The notes below the pieces were generated by a model that did no database searches, was not told the DNA's origin, and saw only the letters and a program-made list of their open reading frames with translations. Shown here one piece after another: positions 56,290-64,000 of a stretch of 64,000 bases of DNA. How positions within the stretch are numbered: the stretch's first letter is position 1; each line of letters starts with the position of its first letter. Position numbers and translations under genes: made by a program. Where the stretch lies: positions 124,001-188,000 of the forward strand of contig NZ_VUOS01000009.1 of NCBI RefSeq assembly GCF_009829325.1, in the 5' to 3' direction. Source of the stretch: Nocardia sp. CY41. GTDB lineage: Bacteria > Actinomycetota > Actinomycetes > Mycobacteriales > Mycobacteriaceae.

Positions 56290-56571
56290 GTGCGTGTGAG
56301 TTATGACGCTGACGGCACAGCGGCCGGTGACCTCGATCCGGTAGCCGCGCGGGCGGTGATCGAACAAGCCAAGGGCGCGGTGATGCTCGTCTACGGCCTC
56401 GACGCCGAGCAAGCGTTCGCCATCCTGCGCGTCCGATCCCAGGAAACCAACACCAAGCTGCGAGTTCTCGCGGCCAATGTGGCCGCCGAACTCCCGTCGA
56501 TCGGCGTGACCGGTGAACTGCGCAGCCGGGTAGACCGGCTGCTTTCGACGGCACACGAGCAGTCTCGGTGA
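56290..56571 (+). CDS. Stand-alone ANTAR-domain protein
   Basis: A 93-residue protein consisting of little more than an ANTAR domain: AARAVIEQAKGAVMLVYGLDAEQAFAILRVRSQETNTKLRVLAANVAAEL matches the three-helix RNA-binding fold with its conserved Ala, Gly and hydrophobic positions. ANTAR proteins bind paired hairpins in leader RNA and prevent termination. Usually they carry a GAF, PAS or receiver sensor; none is present here. The start is one of several GTG codons between 56290 and 56296 and no ribosome site is clear. Confidence 0.75.
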   Translation: MRVSYDADGTAAGDLDPVAARAVIEQAKGAVMLVYGLDAEQAFAILRVRSQETNTKLRVLAANVAAELPSIGVTGELRSRVDRLLSTAHEQSR

Positions 56572-56691
56572 CGAGCCACGCACCGAATCGAGGCGCCGCC
56601 GCCGAATGCCGGGCCGCCGCGGCGCCACGAACGGGCACCGTGCGCGGACATGTGATTGTCCGGGTCTTGTCCGCACTCGCCTACCCCCGCG

Positions 56692-57456
56692 CTACCGTTT
56701 CTGCGCAACGGCGAAGACGCGCCGGAACGGCAGCCAGGTCGTGCCGTCGGCCCGACGAGGGTAGGCGCTGCGCAACAACGGGGCCAGTTGTGCGATGAAC
56801 TCCTGCCACTGCCCGTCATCGAGCGCGCCGCGCACAGGTCGCAGCGCCGTGCCGATGACCCACTCGAGCACGGGATCGTCACCGGTCAAGCGCTGCAAGT
56901 AAGTCGTTTCCCAGGCGTCGACAGCCCCGCCCGCCGCGCTGAGCAGGTCGGCGTACTCGCCGGGATCCAGCACCGCTCGCGGTTCGAGGATGCCCGCCCG
57001 GTCCAGGCTGTCGCGCCACTCGTCGCGGGCGGCCACTCGGCGGATCGCCCGATGCGCGGCGGCGTCGAAGTTCGCGGGTACTTGAACCGCCAGGAATGCG
57101 CCCGAGGGGAGCCGACGCATCCATCGGTCCAGCAGATCGGGGTGTCCTGGCACCCAATGCAGAACGGCGTTACTGATGACGACATCGGTATCCGGACTCG
57201 GCTGCCAGTCCTGCACCGCCCCGAGTGTCGCGTCGATCCCGCGCTCACGCGCGGCCGCGACCATCTCCGGCGACGAGTCCAGCGCTCGCACGATCGCGCC
57301 GAGCCAGCGCTGGGCGAGGACCGCCGTGAGGTGCCCCGGGCCGCAGCCCAGGTCCACCACCACCCGCGGTTCGTGCGCCGTCACGCGGGACAACAGGTCG
57401 AAGAAGGGGCGGGAGCGATGGTCGTCGAACGCGAGGTATTGCCGGGGATCCCACAC
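56692..57456 (-). CDS. tam: Trans-aconitate 2-methyltransferase-like protein
   Basis: A 254-residue SAM methyltransferase. From the GTG at 57456 it begins VWDPRQYLAFDDHRSRPFFDLLSRV, the signature opening of Tam, followed by VVDLGCGPGHLT (motif I, residues 34-44), ISNAVLHWVPGHPDLL and a C-terminal RRADGTTWLPFRRVFAVA typical of the family. Tam methylates trans-aconitate, a spontaneous inhibitor of aconitase. GGAG six bases before the GTG supports this start over a TTG at 57480. A run of GTAC repeats lies just upstream. Confidence 0.87.
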   Translation of the reverse strand: MWDPRQYLAFDDHRSRPFFDLLSRVTAHEPRVVVDLGCGPGHLTAVLAQRWLGAIVRALDSSPEMVAAARERGIDATLGAVQDWQPSPDTDVVISNAVLHWVPGHPDLLDRWMRRLPSGAFLAVQVPANFDAAAHRAIRRVAARDEWRDSLDRAGILEPRAVLDPGEYADLLSAAGGAVDAWETTYLQRLTGDDPVLEWVIGTALRPVRGALDDGQWQEFIAQLAPLLRSAYPRRADGTTWLPFRRVFAVAQKR

Positions 57457-57483
57457 AGGCCGCTCCAGGGTCGCTACCAAACC

Positions 57484-57499
57484 GTACGTACGTACTGTA
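57484..57499. repeat. GTAC tandem palindrome upstream of tam
   Basis: GTACGTACGTAC (three GTAC units, 57484-57495) is followed by TGTACG. The array is self-complementary and lies about 30 bp before the tam start codon, where an operator could act. The repeat is certain; the role is a guess. Confidence 0.35.
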
Positions 57500-57592
57500 C
57501 GCCGGATGGTCGCCTACCTGCGAACAGGCCGCTACAGAAAGCGGACTGTCTATCACGGTTTCGTAACGGGGCAGCGTGGGTATTACATAGCT

Positions 57593-57784
57593 ATGACGGA
57601 TCACCGACCAACCCGGATCGCCGGTGTGGAACCGGGAACCGGCGCGCTCGCTTTGACCACGTGCCTTGCCTTTTCGATCGGCATCGCGACGCTTACCCAA
57701 TCGGCGTTCGCCACCCTGGTGGCGTGCGTGAGCATTGTGGCGGGGCTCACGCTGGTACTGAACATCCTGCCGCACAAGACGTAA
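57593..57784 (+). CDS. Small two-helix membrane protein
   Basis: A 63-residue protein with two hydrophobic stretches, LALTTCLAFSIGIATLTQS and LVACVSIVAGLTLVLNILP, after a polar N-terminus. Unknown function. It has no obvious ribosome site; a TA-rich hexamer (TATTACAT) stands directly before the start, so a leaderless transcript is possible. Real-gene status is probable but not certain. Confidence 0.5.
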   Translation: MTDHRPTRIAGVEPGTGALALTTCLAFSIGIATLTQSAFATLVACVSIVAGLTLVLNILPHKT

Positions 57785-57856
57785 CCGCACGGACCTTGCC
57801 TCACACGCCGAATCCTGGTGGCATAGCCGGGGTATCGACGTTCGATCGGAGGCGGC

Positions 57857-58303
57857 ATGCTGTCGTTGCAGGAGATTTCGGATCGACTCGAGATCGAAGA
57901 CCTGATGGTGCGGTATTCCCACGCGGTCGACACCCGGCAGTGGGACCTGCTGGACGAGGTGTTCACCCCCGACGCCCACATCGACTACTCCGCCATGGGC
58001 GGCTCGGTGGGCGATCTGGCGGCGACAAAGGAGTTCCTCGCCTCCGTTCTGCCCAACTTCCCCGCCTTCCAGCACCTGATCAGCAACTCGTCCATCCAAG
58101 TCGACGGCGACACGGCCACCGGGCGGACGATGTGCCACAACCCGATGATGGTGTCCGGCGGTGACGGGCCGCCGACGATGATGCTGTGCGGGCTCTGGTA
58201 CCTGGACACGTTCGTCCGCGTAGCCGGACGATGGCGGATCAAGCAGCGCATCGAAGAGAAGAGCTTCCTCTTCGTCGCGCCCTCCGCGCCCGGCATGGGG
58301 TGA
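57857..58303 (+). CDS. SnoaL-like / NTF2-fold protein
   Basis: A 148-residue protein of the SnoaL_4 cone-shaped fold: LQEISDRLEIEDLMVRYSHAVDTRQWDLLDEVFTPDAHIDYSAMGG at the N-terminus is the standard signature (paired helices with the ...YxxAxDxxxWxxxxxxFxxD motif), and FVRVAGRWRIKQRIEEKSF the C-terminal strands. Members include small dehydratases and isomerases; substrate unknown here. GGAGG lies four bases before the ATG. Convergent with the mannosyltransferase gene. Confidence 0.85.
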   Translation: MLSLQEISDRLEIEDLMVRYSHAVDTRQWDLLDEVFTPDAHIDYSAMGGSVGDLAATKEFLASVLPNFPAFQHLISNSSIQVDGDTATGRTMCHNPMMVSGGDGPPTMMLCGLWYLDTFVRVAGRWRIKQRIEEKSFLFVAPSAPGMG

Positions 58304-58324
58304 CGTGGCGACGGGTCGTCACCC
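58298..58324. terminator. Bidirectional hairpin between convergent genes
   Basis: GGGTGACG (58298-58305) pairs with CGTCACCC (58317-58324), an 8-bp stem with an 11-nt loop that includes the SnoaL-like stop codon and lies just past the end of the mannosyltransferase gene. Confidence 0.55.
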
Positions 58325-58335
58325 GGCCCCGTGCC

Positions 58336-59640
58336 TCAGCGTGCGGTCAGCGAGGGCGCGTCACCGGAGGTCCGAACCGGCTCCTCGGACGACGGGTTCG
58401 CGCCGCCGGCGACGGTCCGCTTCCCGGCGAGCAGGAACAGCACCACCAGCACCACGCTGAACCAGACGTAGGTGTTGCCGATGAAGTGCTGCCAGGGCGT
58501 CCATGCGGTTTCCCGATGCTCGCCGTCGGGCAGCCAGTTGTGCGGTCCGATGACGAACACCGCCGCGGTGACCACGCACGTCACCCACCACCCGATCGCG
58601 CGACGCACAGGCAGCCGGGTCGCGTATCCGACCACGGCGAACAACGCGGGTGCGATCCACACCCAGTGGTGCGACCAGGAGATCGGCGAAACCAGGAGAG
58701 TGAAGACGGCATTGAGGGCCAGCGCGAGCGCGGGCAGGTCGGCGGCCCGGCGCATGGCGGCGACGACCAGCGTCAGCAACAGAGCGCCGAGGACCAGCCA
58801 GATCACGGTGAACGCGGGCTCCGGCACTTCGAACCGCGAGAACACCGCCTGAATCGACTGATTGGTATGGAATGCCGAGCCGCTCAGCCCGGACACGTTG
58901 CCGAGACCACCGAACCAGTATTTGACGGATTCCTTGGGCAGGACCACGAAGCCGAGCGCCGTCGCCGCCGCACCGGTGACCGCCGCGGTCGCGGCCGCGC
59001 GGTAGTCGCGGCGGACCAGGAAGTACAGCACGAACGCCGCGGGCGTCAGTTTGATCGCGGCCGCGATGCCGATCAGCATCCCCCGGGGCCAGCGCGGCTT
59101 GTGCGTGAGGCAGTCGGCGGCGACCAGAGCCATCAGCAGCAGATTGACCTGACCGAAATCCAGCGTGGAGTGGATCGGCTCCAGCAGCAGACCCAACGGA
59201 GTCGCGCACGCGGTGGCCCACGCCGCCAGTCGACGCTGCGACTCCTCCGCCCATACCCGCCGTGCTACCAGATAGAGCGTGATAGCCAGCGCGGCCACCG
59301 AGGAGACGAAAAAGCTCAAGGCGGCCACGTCCCATGGCAGCATCGCGAACGGACCCAGCGCGAGCGCGGCGAACGGCGGATAGATGAACGGCAGGCCCGC
59401 CCCGATGGTCGTCTGCGGTAGTTGCCCGTACATGTCGGCGCCGTGCCGCATGGCATCCACGCCCAGGCGATACACCTGCAGGTCGATGAACCCACCGGTG
59501 ATCTTGTGGAACGGCCAGACCGGTGTCAGGAGACAGAACGCGGAGAACGCGAGCGACAGGACCGGCGCCGCCCGCAGCACACGCCCGAGTCGACGGTTCT
59601 GGGACATCGGCGTTCCGGCGGGGGCGGTGACACTACTCAT
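58336..59640 (-). CDS. GT87-family polyprenyl-phosphomannose-dependent mannosyltransferase
   Basis: A 434-residue multi-pass membrane protein (about ten or more hydrophobic helices) of the GT-C/GT87 type. Motifs: GGFIDLQVYRLGVDAM after the first helix, with the acidic catalytic-loop residue, IYPPFAALALGPF, LDFGQVNLLLMALV, GIAAAIKLTPAAFVLYFL and SPISWSHHWVW, the last being characteristic of actinobacterial alpha-1,2-mannosyltransferases (PimE and Rv2181 relatives). Such enzymes add mannose from C35/C50-P-Man to phosphatidylinositol mannosides or lipomannan at the outer face of the membrane. The exact acceptor cannot be told. The ATG at 59640 lacks a clear ribosome site; 59607 is an alternative. 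Confidence 0.85.
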   Translation of the reverse strand: MSSVTAPAGTPMSQNRRLGRVLRAAPVLSLAFSAFCLLTPVWPFHKITGGFIDLQVYRLGVDAMRHGADMYGQLPQTTIGAGLPFIYPPFAALALGPFAMLPWDVAALSFFVSSVAALAITLYLVARRVWAEESQRRLAAWATACATPLGLLLEPIHSTLDFGQVNLLLMALVAADCLTHKPRWPRGMLIGIAAAIKLTPAAFVLYFLVRRDYRAAATAAVTGAAATALGFVVLPKESVKYWFGGLGNVSGLSGSAFHTNQSIQAVFSRFEVPEPAFTVIWLVLGALLLTLVVAAMRRAADLPALALALNAVFTLLVSPISWSHHWVWIAPALFAVVGYATRLPVRRAIGWWVTCVVTAAVFVIGPHNWLPDGEHRETAWTPWQHFIGNTYVWFSVVLVVLFLLAGKRTVAGGANPSSEEPVRTSGDAPSLTAR

Positions 59641-59802
59641 CCGCGGCGACTATACCGACCCATGTCACCTCGTTCAGCACGTGGGACGGAGATTCGCGAC
59701 CCGCGCGTGAGGGCGGCCGAAACGGGTAAGCCGCCACCAGCACAAGCGGCAGCGGAGTTCGGCGACGGCCGTCGCGGCCTCGCCGAAGGCAGGAGGCGGA
59801 CA

Positions 59803-60435
59803 GTGACGAAGGCGCCCGGCGCCGCGATGTTCGTACCCGAGGACGCGGATCTGGCGCGGCTGCGGAAAGCGGCCTGCGACTGTCGCGGGTGCGATCTCTA
59901 CCGCCACGCCACGCAGACGGTCTTCGGCGCCGGTCCCCCGGACGCGGACGTGGTGCTGATCGGCGAGCAACCCGGCGATCAGGAGGATGTGACGGGGCAG
60001 CCGTTCGTCGGCCCGGCGGGGCGGCTGCTGGACCGGGCGCTGGCGGACGTCGGCATCGACCGCGACGCCGTCTATGTGACCAACGCGGTGAAGCATTTCA
60101 AGTTCGTGGAGCGCGGCAAGCGCCGGATTCACAAGCAGCCCGGCCGCACCGAGGTGGTCGCCTGTTCGGCGTGGCTCGACGCCGAGCTCGACCTCCTGCG
60201 ACCACGGTTGGTGGTGTGTCTCGGCGCGATCGCCGCGCAGGCGCTGCTCGGCCCTGCGTTCAAGGTCAGCGAACGACGCGGTGAGGTCGTCGAGACCGCG
60301 GACTTCCGCGCGATCGCCACCGTGCACCCGTCGTCGGTACTGCGCGCGCCCGATCGGACCGCCGCCTACGATTCGTTCGTCGCCGATCTGCGCATCGTGC
60401 GGGAGCAACTGGGAAAATCCGCGGCGACGCGCTGA
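59803..60435 (+). CDS. udgX: UdgX-type uracil-DNA glycosylase
   Basis: A 210-residue member of the uracil-DNA glycosylase superfamily, family 4-like with an Fe-S cluster (cysteines CDCRGC at 25-30 and further Cys121, Cys139). Motif GEQPGDQEDVTGQPFVGPAG (54-73) is the active-site motif, VHPSSVLR (174-181) the second. The diagnostic feature is KRRIH at 106-110 followed by KQPGRTE: UdgX enzymes use this extra loop and its His (His110 here) to form a permanent covalent bond with DNA at the uracil site. The GTG start has AGGAGG six bases upstream. Followed 31 bp later by a small ankyrin-repeat gene. Confidence 0.9.
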   Translation: MTKAPGAAMFVPEDADLARLRKAACDCRGCDLYRHATQTVFGAGPPDADVVLIGEQPGDQEDVTGQPFVGPAGRLLDRALADVGIDRDAVYVTNAVKHFKFVERGKRRIHKQPGRTEVVACSAWLDAELDLLRPRLVVCLGAIAAQALLGPAFKVSERRGEVVETADFRAIATVHPSSVLRAPDRTAAYDSFVADLRIVREQLGKSAATR

Positions 60436-60466
60436 CCCGCGCGCGGCCCATGACAGGAGTGAGCGG

Positions 60467-60859
60467 ATGAACGCCGACGAAATCGACCCGGAACTGCTCG
60501 AACTGGCCACCAAGGTGTTCGACTTCGCTCGGCGCGGAGATGCCGCGAGGCTGGCCGCCTACGTGGACGCGGGCGTGCCGGTCGACCTCACGAACGAGGC
60601 CGGTGACACGCTGCTCATGCTCGCCGCCTACCACGGGCACGCCGAGACGGTGGCAGCGCTGCTGCAGCGTTCGGCCGATCCGAACCGGGCGAACGACAAA
60701 GGCCGGACTCCTCTGGCCGGAGCGGTGTTCAAGGGCGAGACCGAGATCGTGCGGCGACTCGCCGCGGCGGGGGCCGACCCCGACGCGGGCACCCCGTCGG
60801 CCCGCGACGCCGCGGTCATGTTCGGCAAGAGCGAGCTGCTCGAACTGTTCGGCGCCTGA
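60467..60859 (+). CDS. Ankyrin-repeat protein
   Basis: A 130-residue protein made of about three ankyrin repeats: VFDFARRGDAARLAAYVDAGVPVDLTNEAGDTLLMLAAYHGHAETVAALLQRSADPNRANDKGRTPLAGAVFKGETEIVRRLAAAGADPDAG. Ankyrin repeats bind other proteins; no enzymatic part is present. AGGAG lies seven bases before the ATG. It follows udgX closely and may be co-transcribed with it. Its stop is only 5 bp from the end of the convergent oxidoreductase gene. Confidence 0.87.
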   Translation: MNADEIDPELLELATKVFDFARRGDAARLAAYVDAGVPVDLTNEAGDTLLMLAAYHGHAETVAALLQRSADPNRANDKGRTPLAGAVFKGETEIVRRLAAAGADPDAGTPSARDAAVMFGKSELLELFGA

Positions 60860-60864
60860 GCGCG

Positions 60865-62238
60865 CTACCCACGTCGGCGAACGGCGGTGACGGCCTTGCG
60901 CGCGGCGACCAGAACCGGGTCCCACACCGGGGAGAACGGCGGGGCGTAGCCCAGGTCGAGCATAGTCATCTGCTCCACCGTCATCCGCGCGGTCAGTGCG
61001 ACCGCCGCGATGTCGACGCGTTTGCCCGCGCCCTCGCGGCCGACGATCTGCGTGCCGAGCAAGCGGCCGGTGAAACGTTCGGCGAGCATCTTCACCGTCA
61101 TCGGCTGGGCGTCCGGGTAGTAGCCGGCTCGGTTGGTGGATTCCACCGTGACGGTCACGTATTGCAAGCCCGCCGCGTGAGCGTCCTTCTCACGCAGCCC
61201 GGTCCGGGCTACCTCGAGTTCGCATACCTTGCTGACAGCGGTGCCCACGACGCCGGGAAAGACCGCGTATCCCCCGCCGATGTTCGCGCCGATGATCTGA
61301 CCGTGCTTGTTGGCATGCGTGCCCAGCGGAATGTGGCGTGCGCTGCCGGAGACCAGATCCAGCACCTCGACGCAATCGCCGCCCGCCCAGATGTTCTCGT
61401 AACCGCGCACCCGCATGGCGAGATCGGTCCGCAACCCGCCGTACTGCCCCAGCGGCAGACCGGCGGCGCGGGCCAGTTCGGTCTCCGGGCGCACGCCGAT
61501 GCCGAGCACCACGACGTCGGCGGGGTATTCCGCGGTGTCGGTGACGACCGCGGACACCCGGCCGTCGGCACCGGTCCGCAGCTCGGTCACTTCCGCGTCG
61601 CCGACCACCTTGATGCCCATGCCGCACATGGCATCGCGCACCAGGGCGCCCATGTCGGGGTCGAGCGTGGACATCGGTTCCGGGCCCCGGTTGACCATCG
61701 TGACGTCGTAGCCGCGCCGGATGAGCGCCTCCGCCATCTCCACGCCGATGTAGCCGGCGCCCACCACGACGGCGCGGTTGCCGCGTGCCCGCTCCAGCGT
61801 CCGGAGCAAGGCTTGCCCGTCGTCGAGGGTCTGGACGCCGTGCACGCCATCGGAGTCCATGCCGGGCAGCGGTGGCCGCACCGGGCGAGCGCCGGTGGCG
61901 ATCACCAGCTGGTCGTAGGGCAACCACGCCGACGCGCCGGTCTCCCGGTCACGGTGGCGCACGCGGGCGCCCTCGACGTCGATCTCGGTCACCTCGGTGT
62001 GCAGTCGCAGGTCGATCTCGCGGGAGCGGTGTTCTTCCGGGGTGCGGGCGATCAGGGCGTCCCGCTCGTCGACATGCCCGCCGACCCAGTACGGGATGCC
62101 GCAGGCCGAGTACGAGGTGAACCCGCCGCGTTCGAAGACGACGATCTCCAGCGCGCTCGCGTCCTTCATCCGGCGCGCCTGCGAGGCCGCCGACATGCCC
62201 GTCGCGTCACCACCGATGACCACCAGTCGCTCGCTCAT
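60865..62238 (-). CDS. CoA-disulfide-reductase-like FAD/NAD-dependent oxidoreductase
   Basis: A 457-residue pyridine-nucleotide disulfide reductase of the single-cysteine class (CoA disulfide reductase, NADH oxidase/peroxidase, persulfide reductase). FAD motif VVIGGDATGMSAASQ at 6-20, redox Cys46 in SYSACGIPYWVGG, NAD motif VVVGAGYIGVEMAEALIRRG near 165, IWAGGDCVEV near 290, and the C-terminal dimerisation domain TVKMLAERFTGRLLGTQIVGREGAGKRVDIAA. The enzyme likely reduces a low-molecular-weight thiol disulfide or persulfide with NAD(P)H; which one cannot be told. The ATG at 62238 gives the standard N-terminus (a GTG three codons earlier is possible). Confidence 0.87.
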   Translation of the reverse strand: MSERLVVIGGDATGMSAASQARRMKDASALEIVVFERGGFTSYSACGIPYWVGGHVDERDALIARTPEEHRSREIDLRLHTEVTEIDVEGARVRHRDRETGASAWLPYDQLVIATGARPVRPPLPGMDSDGVHGVQTLDDGQALLRTLERARGNRAVVVGAGYIGVEMAEALIRRGYDVTMVNRGPEPMSTLDPDMGALVRDAMCGMGIKVVGDAEVTELRTGADGRVSAVVTDTAEYPADVVVLGIGVRPETELARAAGLPLGQYGGLRTDLAMRVRGYENIWAGGDCVEVLDLVSGSARHIPLGTHANKHGQIIGANIGGGYAVFPGVVGTAVSKVCELEVARTGLREKDAHAAGLQYVTVTVESTNRAGYYPDAQPMTVKMLAERFTGRLLGTQIVGREGAGKRVDIAAVALTARMTVEQMTMLDLGYAPPFSPVWDPVLVAARKAVTAVRRRG

Positions 62239-62390
62239 GGTCCCCACGCTACGGTCGGCGTCTCCTGGACGTGCGCCGGGGACGCCGTTGCACGGATTTG
62301 CTGGTTGCGCTGCGGTTGACCGATCGGTACTTCACACTGATCTTCTGGCAAACGCGGTATGAGGGCAGCGTTTTCACCCGGGAGCACGAC

Positions 62391-63953
62391 ATGACCGAGA
62401 TCCGACCCCCTTCCGACGACGAACGTCGGCTCGCCGAACTGGGCTACAAACAAGAACTGGCCAGGTCCTGGTCGGGTTTCTCCAATTTCGCCATCAGTTT
62501 CACCATCGTGTCCATCCTGACCGGTGGATTGGCCAGTTACGGCATAGGTTTGGCCAATGGCGGCCCGATCACGATGGCCTGGGGGTGGCCGCTGGTCTCG
62601 ATCATGGTGCTGCTCGTCGGGCTCGCCATGGCCGAGTTGGCCTCCGCTTATCCGACCTCCGGCGGGCTGTACTGGTGGGCCGCCGAGCTGGGCGGCCCGG
62701 TGTGGGGGTGGTTCACCGGCTGGTTCAACTTGATCGGACAGATCGCCGTCACCGCGGCGATCGATTACGGCGCGGCGATCTTCACCACCGTCGTGCTGAA
62801 CGTCGTCGGGATCGATATCGGCACCGACCGCACCGCGATCTTCCTGGTGTTCGCCGCGATACTCGTGCTGCACGCCGTGCTGAACGTGGTCGGTCCCCAT
62901 TTGTCGGCGGTGATCAACAACGTCTCCGCGTGGTGGCATGTCGGTGGCGTGGCGATCTTCGTGCTGGTGCTCGGGTTCGGCGCGCGACACCACCAGAGCG
63001 CCGAATTCGTCTTCACCGAGACGGTCGACAACAGCGCGATCGGATTCGGCGGCGTCGCGTTCAGTTTCCTGCTCGGCCTGCTGCACGCGCAGTACACGTT
63101 CACCGGCTACGACGCGTCCGCGCACATGTCGGAGGAAACGCACGACGCGTCGCGGATGGCGGCCAAAGGCATCATCAACACGATCGTCGTGTCGGCGATC
63201 GCCGGTTATCTGCTGATCATGGCGGTGACGTTCGCCATTCCGAATCTGGACGACGCACTGGATCCCGGCAAGAACAGCGGCTACCCCGTGATCTACATCC
63301 TGGAGAACTCGTTGAGCGGGTTCTGGTCGGGTCTGCTGCTGATCATCGCGGCGGTCGCGCAACTGTTCTGCGGGTATGCCTCGGTCACCTCCGCCTCCCG
63401 GATGCTGTTCGCCTTCGCGCGCGACGGCGCGGTGCCCGGGTCGAGATTCTGGTCGCGGCTTTCCGCGCGGAAGGTGCCGGTGCACGCCGTGCTCTTCATC
63501 TCGTTCTTCGCGTTCGTGTTGCTGATTCCGTCGATGCTGGTGCCCCCGGCGAACGCTCCGACCGCCTACGCCGCGGCCACCTCGATCGCGACCATCGGGC
63601 TCTATATCGCCTACGGCATTCCGATCCTGCTGCGGCAGCGGCACGGGACCCGCTTCCGTACCGGCCCGTGGCAACTGGGTGCGTGGTACCGCCCGATCGG
63701 AGTGGTCGCGCTGCTGTGGATCGCGCTGATCAGCGTGCTGTTCATCCTGCCCACCGACGCCCGCGGATATCCGTGGCATCGTGAATTCACCTGGACCACC
63801 GTGAATTACGCGCCGATCACGCTGGTCGGCGTGGTGGGCGCGATCGGGATCTGGTGGCTGGTCTCGGCCCGGGCCTGGTTCACCGGGCCGAGGCGGACGG
63901 TGGACGAGCCACCCGCAGACCAGCCGGAGGAGGAGGCACCGGCCAACGCCTGA
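62391..63953 (+). CDS. Amino-acid permease (APC superfamily, ACT-type)
   Basis: A 520-residue transporter with about twelve transmembrane helices. The start region ELGYKQELARSWSGFSNFAISFTIVSILTGGLASYG, the motif AELASAYPTSGGLYWWAAELGGP, FTGYDASAHMSEETHDASRMAAKGI and FCGYASVTSASRMLFAFARDGAVPGSRFWSR are diagnostic of the amino-acid/choline (ACT) branch of the APC superfamily. Substrates in this group include GABA, choline and polyamine-like amines; not resolved here. GGGAG lies seven bases before the ATG at 62391, and the preceding in-frame stretch back to 62271 is not protein-like. The C-terminus is acidic and soluble. Confidence 0.88.
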   Translation: MTEIRPPSDDERRLAELGYKQELARSWSGFSNFAISFTIVSILTGGLASYGIGLANGGPITMAWGWPLVSIMVLLVGLAMAELASAYPTSGGLYWWAAELGGPVWGWFTGWFNLIGQIAVTAAIDYGAAIFTTVVLNVVGIDIGTDRTAIFLVFAAILVLHAVLNVVGPHLSAVINNVSAWWHVGGVAIFVLVLGFGARHHQSAEFVFTETVDNSAIGFGGVAFSFLLGLLHAQYTFTGYDASAHMSEETHDASRMAAKGIINTIVVSAIAGYLLIMAVTFAIPNLDDALDPGKNSGYPVIYILENSLSGFWSGLLLIIAAVAQLFCGYASVTSASRMLFAFARDGAVPGSRFWSRLSARKVPVHAVLFISFFAFVLLIPSMLVPPANAPTAYAAATSIATIGLYIAYGIPILLRQRHGTRFRTGPWQLGAWYRPIGVVALLWIALISVLFILPTDARGYPWHREFTWTTVNYAPITLVGVVGAIGIWWLVSARAWFTGPRRTVDEPPADQPEEEAPANA

Positions 63954-64000
63954 AGCGCGGCCGCGACCGGGCGCGGCTTCCCGATTCTGGCATGTCGAAT

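Noticed and set aside
63954..64000. Terminator after the permease gene
   Set aside because: GAAGC and GCTTC can pair but the inner stem is poorly matched, and the window ends before the context can be judged.

Overview
The window is high-GC actinobacterial DNA, most likely from Nocardia or a close relative in the Mycobacteriales. Pointers are a 611-residue FadE5-type acyl-CoA dehydrogenase, a WS/DGAT-type acyltransferase, F420-type luciferase-like oxidoreductase, an UdgX-type uracil-DNA glycosylase, a GT87 membrane mannosyltransferase, and strong G/C preference at third codon positions. The genus is an inference; no rRNA, tRNA, CRISPR array, insertion sequence or phage gene was recognised.

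Layout. (1) 1-2.7 kb: a TetR regulator and a fadE5-like gene, separated by a gap carrying a 17-bp direct repeat, and closed by a strong hairpin. (2) 2.8-28 kb, minus strand: a 24.5-kb seven-module NRPS gene (C-A-T repeated, an epimerase in module 5, thioesterase at the end) overlapping an FkbM-type methyltransferase gene by ATGCTGA. (3) 28-29.5 kb: a lower-GC stretch without a convincing gene. (4) 29.5-33.9 kb: tandem universal stress protein, FMN split-barrel protein, WS/DGAT acyltransferase and a divergent SQR-like flavoprotein, a set reminiscent of genes in the mycobacterial dormancy (DosR) regulon. (5) 33.9-43 kb, minus strand: a second NRPS with three modules, A-T/C-A-T/C-A-T-TE, ending in a module with the textbook threonine code. 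(6) 43-49 kb: a divergent alkyl-DHAP-synthase-like flavoenzyme and its coupled TetR regulator, an F420-type oxidoreductase, a broken MHYT-domain gene and a metallo-beta-lactamase/diiron-type protein. (7) 49-64 kb: ordinary chromosomal genes, including CapA-like, alpha/beta hydrolase, a tiny secreted peptide, an SDR-like protein, a methyltransferase-MerR pair behind a MerR-type promoter, several very small genes, Tam-like methyltransferase, SnoaL-like protein, GT87 mannosyltransferase, UdgX, ankyrin protein, CoA-disulfide-reductase-like protein and an amino-acid permease.

How the genes fit together. The seven-module NRPS begins with a condensation domain that resembles the EntF/DhbF type, so its product is probably an N-acylated or N-arylated heptapeptide with one D residue at position 5 and a Thr-like residue at position 7; the coupled methyltransferase is the only obvious tailoring enzyme. 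The three-module NRPS starts directly with an adenylation domain and has its own thioesterase, so it most likely makes a separate short peptide ending in Thr. Neither an MbtH-like protein nor a transporter, acyl/aryl ligase or recognisable iron box lies in the window, so no product class can be assigned. The second NRPS shares a divergent control region with the alkyl-DHAP-synthase-like gene; that region contains a CRP-type site inside a 40-bp dyad and a TetR-type operator.
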